From: an uncultured Actinomycetes bacterium
Lineage (GTDB): Bacteria; Actinomycetota; Acidimicrobiia; Acidimicrobiales; RAAP-2
DNA: 64,000 nucleotides
Direction: 5' to 3'
NCBI GenBank assembly: GCA_903870905.1
Contig: CAIQEU010000023.1
Span: 62,001 to 126,000, forward strand
Made by a program: the position numbers and the translations under genes. Below, piece after piece: positions 59,178 to 64,000 of the stretch; the first letter of the stretch is position 1, and the number at the start of each line of letters is the position of its first letter. The notes below the pieces were generated by a model that had not been told where the DNA came from, searched no databases, and saw only the letters and a list, made by a program, of their open reading frames with translations.

Positions 59178-59441
59178 GTGGCACGAGCCATTGCTTCGGT
59201 GGTCGCGGCGATCCCAGAGGGGGATCTCTGGACCTACGGCGAGGTGGCACGAGTCGCAGGGTGCGGCGGTCCGCACTCCGTCGGGACGGTGCTCTCTCAG
59301 TACGGTGACGATCTTCCCTGGCACCGCGTCGTTCGGGCTGACGGTCGGATCCCCGAGCATCTGGCGGCAGAGCAAGCCGCACGACTCCGTAGCGAAGGGC
59401 ACGAGGTACGAAGCGGGAAGGTCCGTCTCCGCTCGACCTGA
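59178..59441 (+). CDS. Alkyltransferase-like (ATL) DNA-binding protein
   Basis: An 87-residue protein homologous to the DNA-binding domain of O6-alkylguanine-DNA alkyltransferase. It has W-T-Y-G-E-V-A-R-V-A-G and G-T-V-L-S-Q, and then P-W-H-R-V-V where the active enzyme has P-C-H-R. Trp in place of the alkyl-accepting Cys defines ATL proteins, which flag alkylated guanine for nucleotide excision repair. GTG at 59178 has GGAG ten bases upstream; GTG at 59163 is an alternative. It is expressed with the LOG gene. Confidence 0.9.
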   Translation: MARAIASVVAAIPEGDLWTYGEVARVAGCGGPHSVGTVLSQYGDDLPWHRVVRADGRIPEHLAAEQAARLRSEGHEVRSGKVRLRST

Positions 59442-59468
59442 GTGCTGAACGGGAGGAGAGGAGCCGGC

Positions 59469-59474
59469 TACCCT
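59469..59474 (+). promoter_or_regulatory. -10 box for leaderless antiporter gene
   Basis: TACCCT is six bases before GTG at 59481, with no Shine-Dalgarno. It decides the start over an upstream in-frame start at 59442. Confidence 0.5.
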
Positions 59475-59480
59475 TCCTCC

Positions 59481-60677
59481 GTGGCTGAGGATCCAACGCA
59501 CGGTCTGCTCATCATCTCCGCGGTGGCCGTCGCTGCTCCGATCTGTGCGGAGCTGGCAAAACGCCTCCGGGTGCCGTCGGTGCTCTTCGAACTGCTCCTC
59601 GGAATGGCGATCGGCCCCTCGCTGCTCAACCTCGTGCACGTCGATGCCTCAATCCATGAGTTCGCAACCCTCGGCCTGTGCCTCTTGTTCTTCGTGGCTG
59701 GATACGAGGTCGAGGTGCGAGCCGTCGCTGGTCGGCCCATCCTCACTGCGCTGTCGGCATGGGCGATCAGCCTCGCCCTCGGGCTCGTGGTTGCACTTCT
59801 CTTGGTGGCGACGGGATTTGCCATTTCAACCCTCCTCCTCGGGTTGTGCTGCACCACGACGGCAATCGGCACCCTCTTGCCGATGCTGCGAGACCGGGGG
59901 CTCCTTGGGACCAAGGAGGGAACGCTGCTCCTCGCTGCTGGTTCGGTCGGGGAGTTCGGCCCGATCGTGGCGATCACGGTGCTCGTTGGCGCCCACGACC
60001 CGACCAACCAGTTCCTCGTCCTCGGGCTCTTCTTCGCCCTCGTAGTCGGTCTCCTCTTCCTCGCCACCAGGCACCAGCCACCCAAGGTGGTCGCCGCACT
60101 CCAGCGGCAACTCCACAGTTCAACCCAGCTCCCCATTCGACTCGTCCTGTTCTTCGTGGTGGCCATGAGTGCGCTGGCCGTCCGTCTCGGCATCGACCTG
60201 TTGCTCGGTGCCTTCGCTGCAGGAATGGTTATTCGGCTCGGGATCACCGAGGAGCAGGCAGAGGGACTCGAGCCGAAACTCGACGCGGTGGGGTATGGAT
60301 TCTTCATCCCGATCTTCTTCATCGTCAGTGGTATCGGCATGGATGCCCACTTCTTCACGACGCTCGGTGCCCTGCGGATCCCGATCTTCTGCGGACTGTT
60401 CTTGGTCGTTCGTGGGATCCCGGCGCTCTTCATCTACCGCCGTGACCTCGATCGGCGATCCCGGTGGGGATTCGCAGTCCTGCAGTCGACTGCCTTGCCA
60501 CTCCTCGTGGTGCTGACCCAAATTGGCCTCGACACCCACACGATGCTGCCGGTCAACGCGTCGGCGATCGTCGCGGCTGGGATGCTGTCCGTGCTCGCAT
60601 TTCCCCTCATTGGATTCTCGCTCATCACTGCCGAGCGAGCCCTGGTCGACGCTGGAGTGGTGGCGCCTGCCTCCTAG
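59481..60677 (+). CDS. CPA2-family cation:proton antiporter
   Basis: A 398-residue polytopic protein with about twelve helices. It has L-F-E-L-L-L-G-M-A-I-G-P in helix 2, F-F-V-A-G-Y-E-V-E near 75, and R-L-G-I-D-L-L-L-G-A-F-A-A-G in the core. It is of the Kef/GerN type without the C-terminal RCK (TrkA-N) domain, so it is probably a Na+ or K+/H+ exchanger. The GTG start is probably leaderless. The final residues overlap the promoter of the next gene. Confidence 0.9.
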   Translation: MAEDPTHGLLIISAVAVAAPICAELAKRLRVPSVLFELLLGMAIGPSLLNLVHVDASIHEFATLGLCLLFFVAGYEVEVRAVAGRPILTALSAWAISLALGLVVALLLVATGFAISTLLLGLCCTTTAIGTLLPMLRDRGLLGTKEGTLLLAAGSVGEFGPIVAITVLVGAHDPTNQFLVLGLFFALVVGLLFLATRHQPPKVVAALQRQLHSSTQLPIRLVLFFVVAMSALAVRLGIDLLLGAFAAGMVIRLGITEEQAEGLEPKLDAVGYGFFIPIFFIVSGIGMDAHFFTTLGALRIPIFCGLFLVVRGIPALFIYRRDLDRRSRWGFAVLQSTALPLLVVLTQIGLDTHTMLPVNASAIVAAGMLSVLAFPLIGFSLITAERALVDAGVVAPAS

Positions 60678-60680
60678 AGT
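60675..60680 (+). promoter_or_regulatory. -10 box of FMN reductase gene
   Basis: TAGAGT overlaps the antiporter stop codon. It would give a leader of about 25-30 bases containing GGAGGAATC before the GTG at 60711. Confidence 0.45.
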
Positions 60681-60710
60681 GGCTGCGTTGCCAACCGCCA
60701 CGGAGGAATC

Positions 60711-61280
60711 GTGAGCAAGCCCCTTCTGCAGGTCATCATCGGGTCGACGCGCCCTGGTCGCATTGGTCCATCCATCGCAACCTGGGTCGCGGGAATTGCT
60801 GCGGGCCACCCTGCCTTCGAGGTGGAGATCGTCGATCTCGCCGATGCGGGTCTCCCGCTGTTCGATGAGCCGAATCACCCCATGCTCGCCCAGTACGTCC
60901 ACGAGCACACCAAGGCGTGGTCGGCGACGGTGAGTCGAGGTGACGCCTACGTCTTCGTCGTTCCTGAGTACAACCACGGTGTCAACGCAGCGATGAAGAA
61001 CGCCATTGACTTCCTCTACCAAGAGTGGCAACGCAAGCCGGTGGGCTTCGTCTCCTACGGCGGCGTCTCGGCAGGGACCCGAGCCGTCCAGCAGCTGAAG
61101 CAGATCACGGCGGCGTTGCGCATGGTGGCGATCGTCGAAGCGGTCTACCTGCCGTTCCCGCAAACCCAGATCGACAACGGCGTGTTCACGCCTCCCGAGG
61201 CGTCAGTGGCCGCAGCGAACGCCATGCTCGATGAGATTGAGCGCTGGACCACGGCGCTGCACCCCATGCGTCAGGTCTAG
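60711..61280 (+). CDS. NAD(P)H-dependent FMN reductase (flavodoxin-like)
   Basis: A 189-residue flavoprotein with the phosphate loop G-S-T-R-P-G-R-I-G and the flavin loop P-E-Y-N-H-G-V-N-A-A-M-K-N-A-I-D. It reduces FMN, quinones or azo/nitro compounds. CGGAGG precedes the GTG at 60711. Its stop overlaps the stop of the convergent lactonase gene by four bases. Confidence 0.94.
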   Translation: MSKPLLQVIIGSTRPGRIGPSIATWVAGIAAGHPAFEVEIVDLADAGLPLFDEPNHPMLAQYVHEHTKAWSATVSRGDAYVFVVPEYNHGVNAAMKNAIDFLYQEWQRKPVGFVSYGGVSAGTRAVQQLKQITAALRMVAIVEAVYLPFPQTQIDNGVFTPPEASVAAANAMLDEIERWTTALHPMRQV

Positions 61281-62263
61281 GCCCGAGCACCTTCGAAGAT
61301 CCTCCTCGGGTTGGCGATGAGCATCTCGTCGACCTGTGCCTCGGTCACCCCGTGATCAAGGAGGTAGGGGATGACGTCGTTGGTGAGGTGGAGGTAGTGC
61401 CAGTCGGGCATGAAGGCCATCGCTCCGGGCTCCAGCCAGTCGATGTAGCAGGCGGCATCGTGGCTGAGCACCATCTTTGAGGCAAAGCCGCGTCGGCAGA
61501 GTTCGACCACGATGTCGGCCCGGGCCTCGAAGGTCGTGGTGAGGTTGATGCCGAACCGGTCCATGCCGAGCCAGAATCCCGCTTCGGCGAGGGCGCTCAA
61601 GTGGTCGGCGTCGTTGCTGTCGCCACTGTGGCCGAGGATGATTGCCTCGGGGGCGACGCCTTCTTCACCCATGATCCGCTGCACCTCGAGGCCTTGATGG
61701 GATTCAGGGTGGGTGTGCACCGTGATGGGAACCCCAGTTGCGAGGTGGGCCTTGGCAACAGCTCGCATGACCCGCTCGACGCCCTTGGTCGGTCCTTGGT
61801 GGTCAATGGCGCACTTGAGCATTCCGGCCTTGATGCCGGTCCCGGTGATGCCCTCGGTGATGTCGCCAATGAAGAAGTCGACCATGGGGTCGGGGACGTC
61901 GATACCGAGCACTTCGCCAACTGCCGGTCCACGGTGGTGGAAGAAGAATGGCACCGAGTCGTAGGTGTAGCAGCCAGTGGCCACGATGATGTTGAGATCC
62001 GGCACGCGTGCAGCGACTGTGGCAATGCGAGGGAGGTAGCGACCGAGGCCCACCACCGTTGGGTCGACGATGGTCGAGATTCCCGCAGCAACGAGCGCCG
62101 TCAACTTGGCAACGGCGTCGTCGATCCGAGCGTCTTCGTTGCCCCACTCTTCGGGGTAGTTCTGCTGCACATCTGGCGTGAGCACGAAGATGTGCTCGTG
62201 CATCAGGGTTCGGCCGAGGTCACCTACAGCAACGGGTCCTCGAGCGGTTGCGACGTCCACCAT
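61277..62263 (-). CDS. Phosphotriesterase-family lactonase/hydrolase
   Basis: A 328-residue amidohydrolase-superfamily protein with a binuclear metal site. It has H-E-H-I-F (His22, His24), the carboxylated-lysine region K-A-G-M-L-K-C-A-I, V-H-T-H-P-E-S, G-H-S-G-D-S-N-D and S-H-D-A-A. Family members hydrolyse lactones, especially acyl-homoserine lactones, and some phosphotriesters. AAGGAGG precedes ATG at 62263, with a TAACCT box at 62288-62293. Confidence 0.9.
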   Translation of the reverse strand: MVDVATARGPVAVGDLGRTLMHEHIFVLTPDVQQNYPEEWGNEDARIDDAVAKLTALVAAGISTIVDPTVVGLGRYLPRIATVAARVPDLNIIVATGCYTYDSVPFFFHHRGPAVGEVLGIDVPDPMVDFFIGDITEGITGTGIKAGMLKCAIDHQGPTKGVERVMRAVAKAHLATGVPITVHTHPESHQGLEVQRIMGEEGVAPEAIILGHSGDSNDADHLSALAEAGFWLGMDRFGINLTTTFEARADIVVELCRRGFASKMVLSHDAACYIDWLEPGAMAFMPDWHYLHLTNDVIPYLLDHGVTEAQVDEMLIANPRRIFEGARA

Positions 62264-62314
62264 GGTTCCTCCTTGAGTGCTGCACCGAGGTTAGGTGGTC
62301 GTCACCTCGCCTGC

Positions 62315-63106
62315 TCAGCGCCGAGCAGCCTGGTCGCGTCGCACAGCGATCAGCACCATGACTGAGATTCCAGCGATCCCAATGAGGGCCACGATGCCGG
62401 GCCCAAGGTTGAGTCCGCCTCGGTGGTGGTTCACCCCAATCCAGTCGGCGATGGAAGCGCCGAGTGGGCGAGTGAGGACGTAGGCCACCCAGAAGCAGGC
62501 GACGCCATGCGCTCGGGTCCTGAAGAAGGAGAGAGCGGGCACGGCGATTGCGGCAGCGTAGATCCAGATCGAGCCGAAGTACCCGAGGTGCAGCGTGACT
62601 GCGGAGAGGTCTCCAATGGCAGTCCCGAAGGCGAAGGTCGCCACCACGGCTGCCCAGTAGAACAGCTCTCGGCGTCGGGTGGTGATGGAGTGAATCGACA
62701 AGGTGCCCTCGCGCGCCCTCCAGGTAACGAAGATCGCAGTCAAGATGACCGCGCACCCGACGGTCGAGATGGCGTAGGGAACGCCGAGTCCAACGTGGAG
62801 GACGTCGGCGACCATGGTGCCGAAGACGCCCACCATCGACACTGCGAACCAGTAGGCCGGCGCCTCGTAGCGAACGCGGCGGAGTTGGACCACGATCGCG
62901 AGCGCGAAGAGGCTTGCACCGATGAGCACGGCAACGGGGGGATTGATCGCGTGGACAGACCAGTCAGAGGCCGCCTCACCCATTGCGGTGGTGGCCAACT
63001 TGAGGCACCAGAACAGCCCGGTGATCTCTGGGACCTTCACCGCTCCGTCGTGGAGCGGACCGAGAATGCGATCGAGTGATCGCTCAACCCTTTGTGTGAG
63101 CGTCAT
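62315..63106 (-). CDS. COG4705 membrane protein
   Basis: A 263-residue membrane protein of the uncharacterised COG4705 family. The family signature recurs: K-V-P-E-I-T-G-L-F-W near the start, T-L-S-I-H-S-I-T-T-R-R-R-E-x-F-Y-W in the middle, and Y-V-L-T-R-P-L-G-A-S near the end. The chain consists of duplicated helical hairpins. No function is established. ATG at 63106 has TAGGAT six bases upstream and also GAGGA very close, so it is probably leaderless. Confidence 0.9.
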   Translation of the reverse strand: MTLTQRVERSLDRILGPLHDGAVKVPEITGLFWCLKLATTAMGEAASDWSVHAINPPVAVLIGASLFALAIVVQLRRVRYEAPAYWFAVSMVGVFGTMVADVLHVGLGVPYAISTVGCAVILTAIFVTWRAREGTLSIHSITTRRRELFYWAAVVATFAFGTAIGDLSAVTLHLGYFGSIWIYAAAIAVPALSFFRTRAHGVACFWVAYVLTRPLGASIADWIGVNHHRGGLNLGPGIVALIGIAGISVMVLIAVRRDQAARR

Positions 63107-63112
63107 TTCCTC

Positions 63113-63118
63113 ATCCTA
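63113..63118 (-). promoter_or_regulatory. Promoter of the COG4705 gene
   Basis: TAGGAT lies six bases before ATG at 63106. On the same strand ATGACA (63135-63140), one base off TTGACA, lies 16 bases further upstream, making a good -35/-10 pair. Confidence 0.55.
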
Positions 63119-63147
63119 GGACGAGCGCCGTGGATGTCATTCTGACG

Positions 63148-64000
63148 TTAACGCTCCCTGCTGGCGGCGAGCCGTCTGAGCCCCTCTGTCACCGAGACCG
63201 TCGGCTGCCACTCAAGAGCGCTGTGGACGGCCCGTTGGTCGAACCAGTGTGCCATCGACATCTGCTGTGCGGCGAAGGAGGTGAGCGGCGGTTCATCGCC
63301 TCGCCAGACTCGCTCGAGGACTGTTCCGAGGATGCGAGCAATTGGCGCTGGGATGCTCCGAAGTGTGCGATCGACACCCATCGCGCGCACGATGCCGGAG
63401 ATGAGTTCGCCGACGGGTCGGGGGTCGTTCCCCGTCACCGTCCAAGCGCGTCCAACTGCTGGGCTGTTCGGCGTGGCGGCGTCGAGTCCAGCCACGATGG
63501 CCGCTGCGGCGTCGTCGATGTAGGTGGTGTCGATGAGGGCGAGGCCGTGGTCGATGAGGCGAAGCCGTCCAGAGTTCGCTCGATCGACGAGACGGCCGAC
63601 GAGTTGAGTATCACCGGGTCCCCACACGAGGTGTGGTCGGATGACGACCGTCGGGACCTCGAGTCGTTCGAGAACCAGTCGCTCCGCCATGGCCTTGGTC
63701 GCGGTGTAGTGATCACGGCCGGCGTAGCGGGCGATGCCGCTCGCCCCTCCCGTTGTCGGCGCACCGTGGAAGGCAACGGAGGGCGATGAGATGAAGACGA
63801 ACCGTTCTGCACCCCGTGCGGCATCGCGGACTGCCATCGTGCCGTCGACGTTGACGGCAACGGCGTCTTCCCACGAGGGGCGGGGGGTGACGAGGGCTGC
63901 GAGGTGGATCACGCTGTCGTGGCCCCGCGCTGCCGACGCGATCGCTGATGGGTCGCGGAGGTCGCCGAGGATTTCAGTCGTGTCGAGACCGCTCGGTTGA
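63148..64000 (-). CDS. 3-beta-HSD-type NAD-dependent epimerase/dehydratase, C-terminal part
   Basis: The frame remains open through the right edge, so the N-terminal cofactor loop is missing (283 residues visible). Seen are V-I-H-L-A-A, V-N-V-D-G-T, S-S-P-S-V-A-F-H-G, the catalytic Y-T-A-T-K (Tyr and Lys), V-I-R-P-H-L-V-W-G-P-G-D, and Y-I-D-D-A-A-A-A-I. The order and the Y-x-x-x-K place it with 3-beta-hydroxysteroid dehydrogenase-like reductases. A steroid or isoprenoid sugar-independent role is suggested by the catabolic genes in the window. Confidence 0.88.
   Translation of the reverse strand, partial: QPSGLDTTEILGDLRDPSAIASAARGHDSVIHLAALVTPRPSWEDAVAVNVDGTMAVRDAARGAERFVFISSPSVAFHGAPTTGGASGIARYAGRDHYTATKAMAERLVLERLEVPTVVIRPHLVWGPGDTQLVGRLVDRANSGRLRLIDHGLALIDTTYIDDAAAAIVAGLDAATPNSPAVGRAWTVTGNDPRPVGELISGIVRAMGVDRTLRSIPAPIARILGTVLERVWRGDEPPLTSFAAQQMSMAHWFDQRAVHSALEWQPTVSVTEGLRRLAASRER

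Noticed and set aside
1-64000. tRNA genes, CRISPR arrays, insertion sequences and phage genes
   Set aside because: No cloverleaf-like segment, regularly spaced repeat, transposase or phage-like protein was seen in the gaps or reading frames.

Overview
The window is a chromosomal segment of a high-GC, free-living actinobacterium, most like the class Acidimicrobiia. The evidence is several F420-type luciferase-like monooxygenases, an LCP cell-wall protein with a LytR_C tail, a DUF5719-type secreted protein, a three-gene ATP-grasp/alpha-E/transglutaminase cassette, mycobacterial-type steroid side-chain genes, and many leaderless starts in which a TAnnnT box sits six bases before ATG or GTG. I see no rRNA, tRNA, CRISPR array, insertion sequence, phage gene or dedicated transcription-regulator gene.

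Layout. Positions 1-15 kb form an envelope and sugar-nucleotide block: the end of a GDP-mannose-type dehydratase/reductase, a histone-H1/phasin-like protein, a 1,069-residue GT2 membrane glycosyltransferase with a secreted DUF5719 partner, ftsH, a CPBP protease with a GT-C-like membrane protein, a lipoprotein with cysC, and manB-trm112-phosphosugar isomerase. Positions 15-30 kb are lipid/steroid catabolism: a thiolase, a first acyl-CoA dehydrogenase pair, an SGNH protein with a newly noticed 38-residue membrane ORF beside it, a dehydrogenase-LLM-LLM operon, then an operon resembling the mycobacterial igr locus (acyl-CoA dehydrogenase, ChsH2, acyl-CoA dehydrogenase, ChsH1, Ltp2) facing a FadD17-like ligase. 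Positions 30-41.6 kb carry chromate transport, LCP, an isochorismatase-fold protein fused in operon to a FadD19-like ligase, the ATP-grasp cassette, and another ligase/dehydrogenase pair. Positions 41.6-49.6 kb hold an SGNH gene interrupted by TGA, an archaeal-type riboflavin synthase, another acyl-CoA dehydrogenase, and a five-gene run LLM-SRPBCC-SDR-amidase-P450. Positions 49.7-64 kb hold aquaporin, beta-propellers, a desaturase, a crotonase with pyrophosphatase, a P450, an acyltransferase-like gene, a LOG protein, an alkyltransferase-like protein, a CPA2 antiporter, an FMN reductase, a phosphotriesterase-family lactonase, a COG4705 membrane protein and the C-terminal part of a 3-beta-HSD-type reductase.

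How the genes work together. CoA ligases, paired acyl-CoA dehydrogenases, a split MaoC hydratase, a DUF35/Ltp2 retro-aldolase, a thiolase and P450s together outline activation and shortening of sterol or other branched side chains. Flavin and F420 enzymes are abundant, and the riboflavin synthase would serve flavin supply. The observations I rate most worth checking are the TGA codon that falls on a conserved cysteine in an otherwise intact SGNH gene, the archaeal-type riboflavin synthase, the uncatalogued 38-residue membrane ORF beside a 22-bp tandem repeat, and a divergent promoter whose two -10 boxes overlap on opposite strands.
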